From NCBI GenBank assembly GCA_949285535.1, contig CASDZP010000001.1:103993-167992 (forward strand): DNA of 64,000 nt, given 5' to 3'. This stretch comes from an uncultured Alistipes sp. GTDB lineage: Bacteria > Bacteroidota > Bacteroidia > Bacteroidales > Rikenellaceae. The notes beneath the pieces are model-generated. The model was not told where the DNA came from. It was given only the letters and a program-made list of their open reading frames with translations, and made no database searches. Positions 26,689 to 35,803 of the stretch are shown one piece after another (within the stretch, counting starts at the first letter, position 1; the number at the start of each line of letters is the position of its first letter). The position numbers and the translations under genes are program-made.

Positions 26689-27879
26689 CTATTCAAGCAC
26701 TCGTGCCGCTATCGTCTCGGCGAAAGCGTCGCACTGTTTGAGTTTTTCAGTATCGGGCTTACCCGCAATCTCCACAGGGTCGCAAGCCATCTGAAGCGAG
26801 GCGTTCTCGGCAAAGCACTTGAGGTTTCTTACCCCGCCGCCGTTCCAGCTGTACGAGCCGAAGATACCGAACACCTTGTCTTTGATACCGTAGTGTGTCA
26901 GTTCGGTGGTAAGATGCTCCATAGAGGGGTGCATATAGCCGTTATAAGCGCAACTGCCCAAAATCAAGCCTTTGGCTCTCCAAATCTCGCTTATGAGATA
27001 TGAGATATGTGTTTTTGAAGCGTCATAAACACGAATGTCACGGACACCTGCGAGACTAACCTTGCGTGCTATATAGTCGGCTATTGCCTCCGTATTGCCG
27101 TACATTGACGAGAATACAATTACAACTGCTTTGTCAGCCTCCTGACGGCTCCATTTGTCATATAGCGACAACACCTTGTTGAGGTCACTTCTCCATATCG
27201 GACCGTGAAGTGGGCATATGGTCGATATTTCAACGCCGTCGAGTTTGGCAAAGGCTTTCTGAACCATGTTGCCGTATTTGCCGACGATGTTCGAGTAATA
27301 ACGTCTCATGTCGTCGATATAGTATTCGAGATTGACCTCATCGTCGAACACACCGCCGTCGAGAGTGCCGAACGTACCGAACGCGTCGGCAGAGAAGAGA
27401 ATCTTCTCGCTTGTCTCATAAGTCATCATCGTCTCGGGCCAGTGAACCCACGGAGTGAGGACGAATTTGAGCGTGTGAGAGCCGATAGAGAGCGTATCGC
27501 CGTCTTTTACCTCTACGAGTTCGGTTGTTCCGCCATAATAGTTTTTAAGGATTGAGAACGTTTTGGCGTTGCCTACGATTTTAACCTCGGGCCATGCCGA
27601 AACGACAGCGTTTATTTCACCCGAGTGGTCGGGTTCCATGTGGTTGATGACAAGATAGTCGAGAGGGCGTCCGCCGAGAAGTTCACCTATTTTCTCGATG
27701 TAACCGCCGTCAGAGCCTGACTCTATCGTGTCGATGAGTACCGTCTTCTCGTCGGTGATGAGATAACTGTTATATGACACCCCGTTGGGAAGAGGCCACA
27801 GATTCTCAAAAAGATGTTTTCGTCTGTCATTGACCCCCAAATGGAAAATGTCTTTCTTTACTTCCGTTACAAAATACAT
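26689..27879 (-). CDS. FprA-family flavodiiron protein (O2/NO reductase)
   Basis: The 396-residue protein has an N-terminal metallo-beta-lactamase-like domain with the diiron motif INHMEPDHSG (His80, Glu82, Asp84, His85) and a later His in CPLHGPIW. A C-terminal flavodoxin domain begins near 250 (VVIVFSSMYGNTEAIADYIA). Such proteins reduce oxygen or nitric oxide to water or nitrous oxide in anaerobes. This fits an oxygen-sensitive gut or oral lifestyle. No rubredoxin domain is attached. The gene is monocistronic with a strong downstream hairpin. Confidence 0.93.
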   Translation of the reverse strand: MYFVTEVKKDIFHLGVNDRRKHLFENLWPLPNGVSYNSYLITDEKTVLIDTIESGSDGGYIEKIGELLGGRPLDYLVINHMEPDHSGEINAVVSAWPEVKIVGNAKTFSILKNYYGGTTELVEVKDGDTLSIGSHTLKFVLTPWVHWPETMMTYETSEKILFSADAFGTFGTLDGGVFDDEVNLEYYIDDMRRYYSNIVGKYGNMVQKAFAKLDGVEISTICPLHGPIWRSDLNKVLSLYDKWSRQEADKAVVIVFSSMYGNTEAIADYIARKVSLAGVRDIRVYDASKTHISYLISEIWRAKGLILGSCAYNGYMHPSMEHLTTELTHYGIKDKVFGIFGSYSWNGGGVRNLKCFAENASLQMACDPVEIAGKPDTEKLKQCDAFAETIAARVLE

Positions 27880-27961
27880 CGCTTTACTTTTTTAATTATC
27901 TCAATATTGTTTTCTTTTCAAATCATTTTTGCAATTATGACAATGCACTATCTGAAACGCA

Positions 27962-28579
27962 CTATCTGACCTCGAAGTCGAGCATCAGCCGTCCTTCGAG
28001 CGATGCTTTCAGTCTGTCTCCGCTCTTTACCGCGCCCACGCCAACGGGAGTACCTGTAAAGATAAGGTCACCCATCTTCAATGTGATAAACTTCGACACA
28101 TGGGCGATTATTTTGTCAGGGCTGAAAATCATATCTCCGCTGAACCCCTCCTGCACCGTTTTGCCGTTCACATCAAGCGAGAAATGGAGGTTGTTTATAT
28201 CCCCTCCGAGCTCTTCGAGAGGTATGAATGTGTTGGGTACGGGTGCCGATTTATCGAACGCCTTGCATATCTCCCACGGCGCGCCCTGCTCGATGCAACG
28301 ACGCTGAATGTCACGCGCGGTAAAGTCGATTCCGACCGCCACTTCGCTGTAACAGCGGTGGGCAAAACGTTCGTCTATCGCTTTGACAAGGCGGTTTATC
28401 TTTATCACCAGCTCCGCCTCATAGTGGCACTCGTTTGTGAAATCGGGTATATAGAACGGGTCGTTGTTACGAAGTATCGCCGTGTCGGGCTTGGTGAAAA
28501 AGAGCGGCTCGGCAGGACGCGAGTGTTCCATCTCGCGGTTATGATTGTCGTAATTATGTCCTATGCAGATTATTTTCAT
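27962..28579 (-). CDS. Fumarylacetoacetate hydrolase family protein
   Basis: The 205-residue protein has the FAH fold motifs. FTKPDTAILRN, the metal ligand region NECHYEAELVIKI, the segment AVGIDFTARDIQ, and the late MGDLIFTGTPVGVG are visible. Short members act on acylpyruvates or oxaloacetate, and the substrate here is not defined. The 3'-terminal codons of truA overlap its start by 4 bases, so the two are co-transcribed with truA first. Confidence 0.85.
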   Translation of the reverse strand: MKIICIGHNYDNHNREMEHSRPAEPLFFTKPDTAILRNNDPFYIPDFTNECHYEAELVIKINRLVKAIDERFAHRCYSEVAVGIDFTARDIQRRCIEQGAPWEICKAFDKSAPVPNTFIPLEELGGDINNLHFSLDVNGKTVQEGFSGDMIFSPDKIIAHVSKFITLKMGDLIFTGTPVGVGAVKSGDRLKASLEGRLMLDFEVR

Positions 28580-29331
28580 ATTCCGATTTTCGTTTTGTCA
28601 TAACGCACATCGCTCAGATAGAGACCCTCCGCAGGCGCCGATGTTCCCGCCGCCGAACGGTTCTTGCGCTCTATCACCTCGGCGAACTGCTCCACCGTCA
28701 TCTTGCCGCGTCCAACTTCGAGTAGCGTCCCTACAATCGAACGCACCATGTTACGCAAAAAGCGATCCGCCGCTATCGTGAAGACGAGTATCTCGCCCGA
28801 CCTGCGCCAACGCGCATGCGTAACCCTGCATATGGTCGTTTTGTTGTCGGAGCCGAGTTTGGCAAAGCTAGCGAAATCGTCATGATGCAACAAAAGCTCC
28901 GCGGCGCAGTTCATGGCTGCGACATCGAGGTCGGCGTTGTAATAGGTGGTGATACCCCTCATGAAGGGATTTTTGCGTGTGCATATATAATATTTGTACT
29001 CTCTCAAAACGGCGTCGAAACGGGCATGTGCATCGTCCGCCACTCTGTATATCCGCTTTGCCGACACGTCATACGAGAGCACACAGTTTAGGTGATATAC
29101 AAAATCCTTGTGTTCGACCTTCTCCCGTTTGTCGGTATCGAAGTGAAGCACATAGAACGAGGCGTGCACCCCGCTGTCGGTACGACCCGCACCCACCACC
29201 TGCACGCTCTGTCCGAGCAACAGCGACAGGGCTCTTTCGACCTCCTGCTGAACGCTTCCTCCGTCGGGCTGTGTCTGCCAGCCGTTGAAGGCGGTGCCGC
29301 GATATGAAAGTTCCAAAAAGTAACGGGACAT
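28576..29331 (-). CDS. truA: tRNA pseudouridine(38-40) synthase
   Basis: The 251-residue enzyme isomerises uridines in the tRNA anticodon arm. The catalytic Asp52 is in GAGRTDSGVHA. The N-terminal YFLELSYRGTAFNGWQ and the late FLRNMVRSIVGTLLEVGRGK are diagnostic. Its start lies 15 bases from the palindromic double -7 box at 29346-29361, so its leader would be very short. It overlaps the downstream FAH-family gene by 4 bases. Confidence 0.95.
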   Translation of the reverse strand: MSRYFLELSYRGTAFNGWQTQPDGGSVQQEVERALSLLLGQSVQVVGAGRTDSGVHASFYVLHFDTDKREKVEHKDFVYHLNCVLSYDVSAKRIYRVADDAHARFDAVLREYKYYICTRKNPFMRGITTYYNADLDVAAMNCAAELLLHHDDFASFAKLGSDNKTTICRVTHARWRRSGEILVFTIAADRFLRNMVRSIVGTLLEVGRGKMTVEQFAEVIERKNRSAAGTSAPAEGLYLSDVRYDKTKIGI

Positions 29332-29345
29332 ACGAGGATTTTTAT

Positions 29346-29361
29346 TACCTTTGCAAAGGTA
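29346..29361. promoter_or_regulatory. Palindromic double -7 box between truA and dapB
   Basis: TACCTTTGCAAAGGTA is a perfect 16-bp palindrome made of two abutting TAnnTTTG elements, one per strand, for the divergent genes truA (minus) and dapB (plus). The same 16 bases recur at 47670-47685. No good TTG lies at -33 on either side here. Confidence 0.6.
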
Positions 29362-29384
29362 TAATTTTTTTTTGACATTCCGAC

Positions 29385-30101
29385 ATGAAAGCAGCCCTTA
29401 TAGGATACGGCAAAATGGGACATGCCATCGAGTGCATCCTCAAACAGAGAGGTCACGAGGTACCCCTGATTATCGACATCGACAACACCTCCGACCTTTG
29501 CGCGGAGAAACTCAAGGATATAGACGTGGCGATAGAGTTCACCGCTCCCTCCACGGCTTTTGACAATGTCACCGCCGCCATGAGAGCGGGTGTTCCCGTG
29601 GTATGCGGCACGACGGCATGGCTCGACCGCTTCGACGAGGCGGTGGAGGTATGCAAAAAGCACGACACAGCTTTTTTCTATGCTTCCAATTACAGCGTAG
29701 GGGTAAACATATTCTTCAAGGTAAACGAGATGCTCGCAAAGATGATGAACTCCTATCCCGTCTATGACGTGACGATAGAGGAGGTTCACCACACCACAAA
29801 AAAAGACTCGCCCAGCGGTACTGCCGTAACGCTCGCCGAGGGTGTGATAAACAACATCGACCGCAAGAGCAAATGGGTGGGACACACCACCACAGAGCCC
29901 GACGAACTCGAAGTTCTCGGCATACGCCGCTCTATCGTGCCCGGTACGCATACCGTCACATGGGAGAGCCCCGTTGATTCGATAAGAATCGAACACATGG
30001 CAAAGGGACGCGAAAGTTTCGCTCTCGGAGCCGTTCTCGCCGCTGAATTTTTGGTCGGCAAGAAGGGCGTGTTCGGAATGAATGATTTGATGAAATTCTG
30101 A
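29385..30101 (+). CDS. dapB: 4-hydroxy-tetrahydrodipicolinate reductase
   Basis: The 238-residue NAD(P)H enzyme acts in the lysine and diaminopimelate pathway. The nucleotide fold GYGKMGHAIE is at the N-terminus, and VEEVHHTTKKDSPSGTA carries the catalytic His-His and Lys with the SGTA substrate loop. Full length. It begins a plus-strand run with lepB (8 bases downstream) and comB. Its promoter is the palindromic -7 box shared with truA. Confidence 0.95.
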   Translation: MKAALIGYGKMGHAIECILKQRGHEVPLIIDIDNTSDLCAEKLKDIDVAIEFTAPSTAFDNVTAAMRAGVPVVCGTTAWLDRFDEAVEVCKKHDTAFFYASNYSVGVNIFFKVNEMLAKMMNSYPVYDVTIEEVHHTTKKDSPSGTAVTLAEGVINNIDRKSKWVGHTTTEPDELEVLGIRRSIVPGTHTVTWESPVDSIRIEHMAKGRESFALGAVLAAEFLVGKKGVFGMNDLMKF

Positions 30102-30109
30102 TTCGTCGG

Positions 30110-31450
30110 ATGGGAAAGATTCGCAATATACTGAAGAACCGCTGGTTGCGCTTTTCAGTAGTCTCTATCATATATATTCTTTGGTTTGTGGTATGGTCTC
30201 GTTCGCCGTGGATGATTTTAGGCGAGATTGTCATATTCGACCTCTACATAACCAAATATTTCCAGCGTTTTGTCTGGAGCAAACATCTTGCACGAAAAGA
30301 GAAGAGCCGATTATACAAATCGGTATCGGGATGGGTGGAAGCGATTGTCTTCGCCGTTGTTGCGGCAACGCTCATACGCACCTATTTTGTCGAGATGTAC
30401 GTAATACCCACGGGGTCTATGGAAAAGACCCTTTTGGTCGGCGACTGCATAGGGGTGAGCAAGGTGGCTTACGGTCCCAAGATGCCCAACACTCCGCTTT
30501 CCGTTCCTTTCATCCACAACACTTTCCCCGGAAGCACGAAAAAGTCATATCTCGAATGGATAAAACGCCCCTATAAGCGTCTTGCAGGTCTCGACACAAT
30601 AAAACGCGGCGATGTGGTGGTATTCAACTACCCCGAGGGTGATACCGTGGCTGTCGTGAACCCGCAGGCAAACTATTATCAGCTTGTCAGAGCATACGGA
30701 AGGGAGAATCTGATGTCACAGACTGAAATCATGACGCATCCCGTCGATAAACGCGACAACTACATAAAGCGCGCCGTAGCTATACACGGCGACACGCTCT
30801 CGATACGCAACGGCGTGTTATGGGTAAACGGCGCAATGGTCGAACCGGCACCACGTTCGGAAATGATATACAATGTCAAAGGCGAGAAAATAACTGTTCC
30901 TTTCCTTGAGTCGATAGGCGTTGACAGAGAAGAAATCGCATACAGCGACACATACAGAATATGGCAGATGCCGCTTTATGAGGAACAGGTCGAAAAACTG
31001 CGTAAATCGCCCGAAGTAATGACCGTTCAGAAAGTTGTCTTTTCACAGGTAGAGCCCGACATATTCCCGCACGACACCGTAAGATACGGTTGGTCGCTCG
31101 ACAATTTCGGACCTCTCTGGGTACCGCAAAAAGGCGCCACGGTAAAACTGACCCTCGACAACCTGCCTCTCTATCACAGGATTATAAAGAACTACGAAGG
31201 TCACTCGCTCGAGGTTCGCGACTCTCTCATCATGATTGACGGCAAGGCGGCGGACAGCTACACTTTCGCCATGAACTACTACTTCATGATGGGCGACAAC
31301 AGACACCAGTCGCTCGACTCGCGCTATTGGGGTTTCGTACCCGAAGACCATATCGTCGGAAAGGCATGGTTCGTCCTCTTCAACACGGACAAGAGACGCT
31401 CTTTCCCCTCGAACATACGCTGGGAGAGAACTTTCATGTCGATAAAATAG
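30110..31450 (+). CDS. lepB: Signal peptidase I
   Basis: The 446-residue membrane protease removes signal peptides of exported proteins. Hydrophobic segments lie near 13-45 and 78-94. The catalytic Ser is in VIPTGSMEKTL and the Lys in NYIKRAVAIHGDT. The conserved MGDNRHQSLDSRYWG and VPEDHIVGKAW close the catalytic domain. A long insert between the Ser and Lys regions makes it larger than proteobacterial LepB, as usual in Bacteroidetes. It follows dapB by 8 bases. Confidence 0.95.
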   Translation: MGKIRNILKNRWLRFSVVSIIYILWFVVWSRSPWMILGEIVIFDLYITKYFQRFVWSKHLARKEKSRLYKSVSGWVEAIVFAVVAATLIRTYFVEMYVIPTGSMEKTLLVGDCIGVSKVAYGPKMPNTPLSVPFIHNTFPGSTKKSYLEWIKRPYKRLAGLDTIKRGDVVVFNYPEGDTVAVVNPQANYYQLVRAYGRENLMSQTEIMTHPVDKRDNYIKRAVAIHGDTLSIRNGVLWVNGAMVEPAPRSEMIYNVKGEKITVPFLESIGVDREEIAYSDTYRIWQMPLYEEQVEKLRKSPEVMTVQKVVFSQVEPDIFPHDTVRYGWSLDNFGPLWVPQKGATVKLTLDNLPLYHRIIKNYEGHSLEVRDSLIMIDGKAADSYTFAMNYYFMMGDNRHQSLDSRYWGFVPEDHIVGKAWFVLFNTDKRRSFPSNIRWERTFMSIK

Positions 31451-31496
31451 CGGTTACGCCAAACGCGTAAAGGAAACTGACAACACACCTGACAAG

Positions 31497-32222
31497 ATGC
31501 ACATAGACTCATGCATATATGCCGATGAAGTAACGCCGCAGCGCGTGAAAGGCAGGAACTGTGTCATAATAGATGTTTTCAGAGCCACGTCGGTAATTAT
31601 CACGGCTCTCGACAACGGAGCCTCACGAGTGACCGCCGTCACCGATGTAGAAGAGGCGTTCGAGGTTGCCGAACGGCTAAAATCAAATGGTGTCAAAACC
31701 ATACTCGGAGGAGAACGAAATGTTTTCAAGGTCGAGGGTTTCGACAAGGACAACTCTCCCCTATCCTATCGCCGTGAGGATGTCGAAGGTACTGAAATCG
31801 TATTCACCACCACAAACGGTACAAAAGCGATAAACAAATCGAGAGAGGCGGAACACATCTACATAGGTGCGTTGATAAACGCAGAAGCGGTATGCCGACG
31901 TCTTTTGGAGGAAGGCAGAGACATAACGCTGGTATGTTCGGGACGCGAGGGCAACTACACTCTCGAAGACGCGCTCTGTGCGGGGATGATTGCTTCACGC
32001 CTCGAAGAAGAAGCTCACGACTGTTTCCTGACCGACATAACACGTACCATGCTCGACATCTACCGTCTTTATGAAAAAGACTTCAGAGAGGGTCTGAAAC
32101 ACTCGCAGCACTACAACCGCATCATGTCGTTAGGCATAGGAAAAGATGTCGAGTACTGCCTGAAACGGAACATCATAGAGACCGTTCCCCACGTAAACAA
32201 AGACGGATACATAACTCTATAA
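31497..32222 (+). CDS. comB: 2-phosphosulfolactate phosphatase family (ComB)
   Basis: The 241-residue protein has the ComB signatures VIIDVFRATSVIITAL near the N-terminus, LGGERN.., and IVFTTTNGTKAI. The archaeal enzyme removes phosphate from 2-phosphosulfolactate in coenzyme M synthesis. Bacteroidetes do not make coenzyme M, so the product may feed sulfolactate or sulfonolipid metabolism, or the substrate may differ. It is third in the dapB-lepB run and is followed by a strong terminator. Confidence 0.85.
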   Translation: MHIDSCIYADEVTPQRVKGRNCVIIDVFRATSVIITALDNGASRVTAVTDVEEAFEVAERLKSNGVKTILGGERNVFKVEGFDKDNSPLSYRREDVEGTEIVFTTTNGTKAINKSREAEHIYIGALINAEAVCRRLLEEGRDITLVCSGREGNYTLEDALCAGMIASRLEEEAHDCFLTDITRTMLDIYRLYEKDFREGLKHSQHYNRIMSLGIGKDVEYCLKRNIIETVPHVNKDGYITL

Positions 32223-32247
32223 CAAGCGGTTAACCTCAAACTCACAT

Positions 32248-32280
32248 ACCCGCGGCACACAAAACGCCGCGGGTTTTATG
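32248..32280 (+). terminator. Terminator of the dapB-lepB-comB run
   Basis: The 9-bp GC-rich stem ACCCGCGGC / GCCGCGGGT has a 9-base loop and is followed by TTTATGTTTTT. Confidence 0.9.
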
Positions 32281-32350
32281 TTTTTCATATCCGCGAATCT
32301 CAATTTATACGCGTCTGTGGAATTTTTACCCGTGAGGGGCAATTTTTATT

Positions 32351-32381
32351 TTTGAACTTATGAAAATAATGTCTATATTTG
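32351..32381 (+). promoter_or_regulatory. gcvH promoter
   Basis: TTTG (32351-32354), 19 bases, TATATTTG (32374-32381) is an exact Bacteroidetes promoter. Transcription near 32388 gives a leader of about 105 bases. I see no convincing glycine riboswitch fold in it. Confidence 0.8.
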
Positions 32382-32493
32382 TGAACAAAATAACAAAAAC
32401 GGGAAAAGTCGATGCATCACACGTAATTCGGAAGTCATGAATCGACTGTTTTTCCTTGCTTACGGCACAAAACAACAAAAAACAATAATCACT

Positions 32494-32871
32494 ATGAACG
32501 TTCCTTCAAACCTGAAGTACTCGAACGACCACGAATGGGTTCGCGTAGAGGGCGACATCGCGTATGTCGGCATCACTGATTATGCACAGAGCCAGCTCGG
32601 CGACATCGTTTTCGTCGATGTGACAACCACAGGAGAAACACTCGCACAGAACGAAGTGTTCGGCTCAATCGAAGCGGTAAAAACCGTTTCTGACGCATTT
32701 CTTCCCGTATCAGGAGAAATCATCGAATTCAACGAGATGCTCAACGATGCTCCCGAGACTGTAAACAAAGATCCCTACGGCGAGGGCTGGATGGTTAAAG
32801 TAAAAATGAGCAACCCCGCGGAGCTCGACTCTCTTCTCGACGCTGAAGGCTACAAAGCCATCATCGCGTAA
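32494..32871 (+). CDS. gcvH: Glycine cleavage system H protein
   Basis: The 125-residue lipoyl carrier shuttles the aminomethyl group between the P, T and L proteins. The lipoylated Lys63 is in [14 protein letters not shown]. The N-terminal [20 protein letters not shown] and the C-terminal [12 protein letters not shown] are typical. The ATG at 32494 is chosen over 32437 because the family begins near [10 protein letters not shown]. It is not beside gcvP or gcvT in this window. Confidence 0.96.
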   Translation: MNVPSNLKYSNDHEWVRVEGDIAYVGITDYAQSQLGDIVFVDVTTTGETLAQNEVFGSIEAVKTVSDAFLPVSGEIIEFNEMLNDAPETVNKDPYGEGWMVKVKMSNPAELDSLLDAEGYKAIIA

Positions 32872-33077
32872 GTTGTGATTCTGACATGAGATTACGCGGG
32901 CACAAAGCCTGCCAATCTCTGAAAGACGACACTCTCACCGCAAACGGCACGTTTCAAGGTGCGATTGTCGATAAATTGCGGATGTTACGCAATAAAACAG
33001 CCTGCGGATACGTATTGTAAACGAAAGGCGATGCGCAAAACACCGCACAAAAAGAAACAATTTTAACATTACTTTTT

Positions 33078-34046
33078 ATGGTAAACAAAGTAACAGTTGT
33101 CGGAGCGGGCAACGTAGGAGCAACCTGCGCACACGAGGTTGCCAGAATGGACATCTGCAAAGAGGTTGTAATCATCGACGTAAAAGACGGCGTATCGCAG
33201 GGTAAATCTCTCGATATGTGGCAGACAGCCCCCATTCTCGGTTTCAACACTCGCATCAGCGGCTCGACAAACGATTATAGCAAATCTGCAGGTTCGGACA
33301 TCGTGGTAATCACGGCAGGTCTTCCCAGAAAACCGGGCATGAGCCGCGACGATCTTATCAGCATCAACGCGGGCATCGTAAAAGAGGTTACCGAAAACAT
33401 AATGAAATACAACGAGAACCCCATCATCATCGTTGTGTCAAATCCCCTCGACGTAATGACCTACACAGCGTTCCTCGCTTCAGGTCTTAAATCGAGCCGT
33501 GTGTTCGGTATGGCAGGTATCCTCGACACAGCACGCTACTGCGCGTTCATCGCCGACGAGCTCGGTACTTCTCCCGCGCTTGTAAAAGCACAGCTCATGG
33601 GTGGTCACGGCGACACAATGGTTCCGCTGCCCAGCCTCACAACAGTTTCAAGTATTCCCGTTACAGAACTCATAGCAAAAGACAAACTCGACGCTATCGT
33701 TGAAAGAACCAAAAACGGCGGTGGCGAAATCGTTGGCCTCATGGGTACCTCTGCATGGTATGCTCCTGGTCTCTCTGCAGCCGTAATGGTTAAGGCGGTA
33801 GCTCAGGACAGCAAAGAGATACTCCCCGTTTGCGCTTCACTCAACGGCGAATATGGTTATCATGACCTCCACCTCGGTGTACCCGTGGTTCTCGGTAAAG
33901 AGGGTGTCGAAAAAGTCATCGAACTCAAACTCTCTTCAGAAGAGAAAGAACTCCTCGACAAGTCGGCTCTCCATGTTAAGAAAATCATGAAAGTGCTCGA
34001 CGACATGAACATGTTCGACAAAAAATACGGTAGCGACACTCTCTAA
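33078..34046 (+). CDS. mdh: Malate dehydrogenase
   Basis: The 322-residue LDH-like enzyme reduces oxaloacetate to malate, a key step on the route to succinate in fermenting Bacteroidales. The Rossmann motif VVGAGNVGATCAHE is at 7-20. The catalytic pair is Asp150 (GILDTARY) and His177 (GGHGDTM). Arg substrate residues lie in GLPRKPGMSRDD. Full length, monocistronic, with a strong terminator downstream. Confidence 0.95.
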   Translation: MVNKVTVVGAGNVGATCAHEVARMDICKEVVIIDVKDGVSQGKSLDMWQTAPILGFNTRISGSTNDYSKSAGSDIVVITAGLPRKPGMSRDDLISINAGIVKEVTENIMKYNENPIIIVVSNPLDVMTYTAFLASGLKSSRVFGMAGILDTARYCAFIADELGTSPALVKAQLMGGHGDTMVPLPSLTTVSSIPVTELIAKDKLDAIVERTKNGGGEIVGLMGTSAWYAPGLSAAVMVKAVAQDSKEILPVCASLNGEYGYHDLHLGVPVVLGKEGVEKVIELKLSSEEKELLDKSALHVKKIMKVLDDMNMFDKKYGSDTL

Positions 34047-34067
34047 GCCGCTTAACCGAAAAACGAT

Positions 34068-34104
34068 AAAAAGGGACCGACAATTCAGTTGTCGGTCCCT
34101 TTTG
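34068..34104 (+). terminator. mdh terminator
   Basis: The 15-16-bp stem AAAAGGGACCGACAA / TTGTCGGTCCCTTTT has a 5-base loop (TTCAG) and a short T tail. Confidence 0.9.
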
Positions 34105-34229
34105 TCGTGTATGGCACTTATTTTTGCTGCATATTATATTATTTATTAATTTTGCATTGTGCAACATGCTTTCTATAAGCAAATGACATACTAAAAATTA
34201 CGATGTATAAACCTAAACCTCAAAATAAT

Positions 34230-35792
34230 ATGAAAAAAATTGTCTTGGGCATGATATTGCCGATACTCGTTTTGGTGTCGTGCAATGTCGGCGATGACTT
34301 CAAAGACCTGAAAGTGGACCTTAATACCTCCTTGCCTTTGGGTAAACTTGAATTCAGCGAGGCATCCTTGTTCGAACTGTCAGACGTGGATACCACGCTG
34401 ATAAGATATGACTCCGACGGATGTATGGTACTAAACGACAGTATCGAGGCCAATATAATAAGCGACAGCCAGATTGACGAATTTCTGTCAATAAACTTCC
34501 CCGATGCAAGCATAGACATCCCGATACCCGGCGGTGTGAGCGGCTCTTTCCCCGTTCCCGAAAACGACAACTATTTCGAGCTCACAACGGACGGCGGCGA
34601 AACGCTCGAGGAGGTAGTTCTCAACAACGGATACATAAACTTCTCTTATGACGCATCTCTCAGAGACGTGACATGTACCATAAAAGAGATAACCGACGTA
34701 AACGGCAACGCCTTGGTGGTACGTTCAGGCGAAAGAATAGACCTGACGAGAGGATATACGATAAAACCGCTCGACGGCAACAAGCTCACATTCGTATATT
34801 CGGGTACGGCGTATGCCAACGGTGGCAGCAAACTCACAACTGACGTGACATTTATCGATACTGAGATATTCTCCGTTAAAGGTTATCTCGGAAGGAAAGA
34901 GATAAGCTCCACTTCGTCAAGCCTGCAAATAGACGAGGGAACCAACAGTTTCCTAAACAACATAGGTGAAGTATATATCTCTGACCCGTATATCGGAATA
35001 GACATCGACAACAATTTCAATATTCCTATATGTGTAATAATTGAGAACATCACCTCAAACGGCGTTCAGATACCTTTGAAAGAGGGTTTCAACACTACCC
35101 GATTCCTTGTTGACAAAGGCGAGAACTCAATCGTGCTGAACAACGACTGCACCCAAAGCGGGAACGGTATCTCTGCCGTCATAAACAACGACTTCAATGA
35201 TATAACTATTTCGTTCAAGACAATCATCAACCCCACGGATGCGGACCTGATGGCGCCTGCGGGAACAGCTCCGAGCGGAATAGACAACTATTATGACCGC
35301 GACTGCAAGGTTAAGACGCTCATTCGTTTCGGCATGCCTCTGAAAGGCTATTTCAACGATATAAACTACACGGACAACTACGATGTCGAACTCGATCTGA
35401 AATCAGTCAATCTGACCAAGGCACAAATGGCGATAACGGGTACCAACACCTTCCCGCTCGACCTCTCGTTCGACCTTTACAGCATCGACAGAACAGGTCG
35501 TGAAGTCAGAATGACAAATAAAAGCATAGTCATACCGTCAACACCCGACAATGAACCGATGGACAAGGTTACTCCGACGGTTCTCGGCAAAGACAACTAT
35601 ATTCTCGTAGATATCGACACCGACATACTCAATAATCTTAAAGACACGGAGACGATACGCTTCAAGATGAACGCATCATCGCTTGACGCGGATAATCGCA
35701 GAATCATAAAGATATACAAAGGTTCCCAAATCAAACTAAACCTCTTGCTTGGCGCGGAGGGCTCCGTTGACATAAACTCAAACAATAAATAG
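34230..35792 (+). CDS. Large surface or periplasmic lipoprotein, unknown function
   Basis: The 520-residue protein has a lipoprotein signal (ILPILVLVSC). The mature part is rich in Asp, Asn, Ser and Thr with many short predicted strands (such as FEDTEIFSV-like segments), suggesting beta-sandwich repeats. I do not recognise a family with confidence. The ATG at 34230 is chosen because it puts the signal at the N-terminus; 34203 would add nine residues. Its stop overlaps a GTG that could start the next gene, so it is translationally coupled to a DUF5723 outer-membrane protein. The two probably work together at the outer membrane. Confidence 0.75.
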   Translation: MKKIVLGMILPILVLVSCNVGDDFKDLKVDLNTSLPLGKLEFSEASLFELSDVDTTLIRYDSDGCMVLNDSIEANIISDSQIDEFLSINFPDASIDIPIPGGVSGSFPVPENDNYFELTTDGGETLEEVVLNNGYINFSYDASLRDVTCTIKEITDVNGNALVVRSGERIDLTRGYTIKPLDGNKLTFVYSGTAYANGGSKLTTDVTFIDTEIFSVKGYLGRKEISSTSSSLQIDEGTNSFLNNIGEVYISDPYIGIDIDNNFNIPICVIIENITSNGVQIPLKEGFNTTRFLVDKGENSIVLNNDCTQSGNGISAVINNDFNDITISFKTIINPTDADLMAPAGTAPSGIDNYYDRDCKVKTLIRFGMPLKGYFNDINYTDNYDVELDLKSVNLTKAQMAITGTNTFPLDLSFDLYSIDRTGREVRMTNKSIVIPSTPDNEPMDKVTPTVLGKDNYILVDIDTDILNNLKDTETIRFKMNASSLDADNRRIIKIYKGSQIKLNLLLGAEGSVDINSNNK

Positions 35793-35803
35793 TGAAGAGC
35801 ATC

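Noticed and set aside
26441..26689. 82-codon minus-strand open frame between the thioesterase and flavodiiron genes
   Set aside because: It runs through the FprA terminator hairpin and has no recognisable family or upstream signals.
32388..32493. Possible glycine riboswitch in the gcvH leader
   Set aside because: The 105-base leader has no recognisable aptamer core or tandem arrangement.
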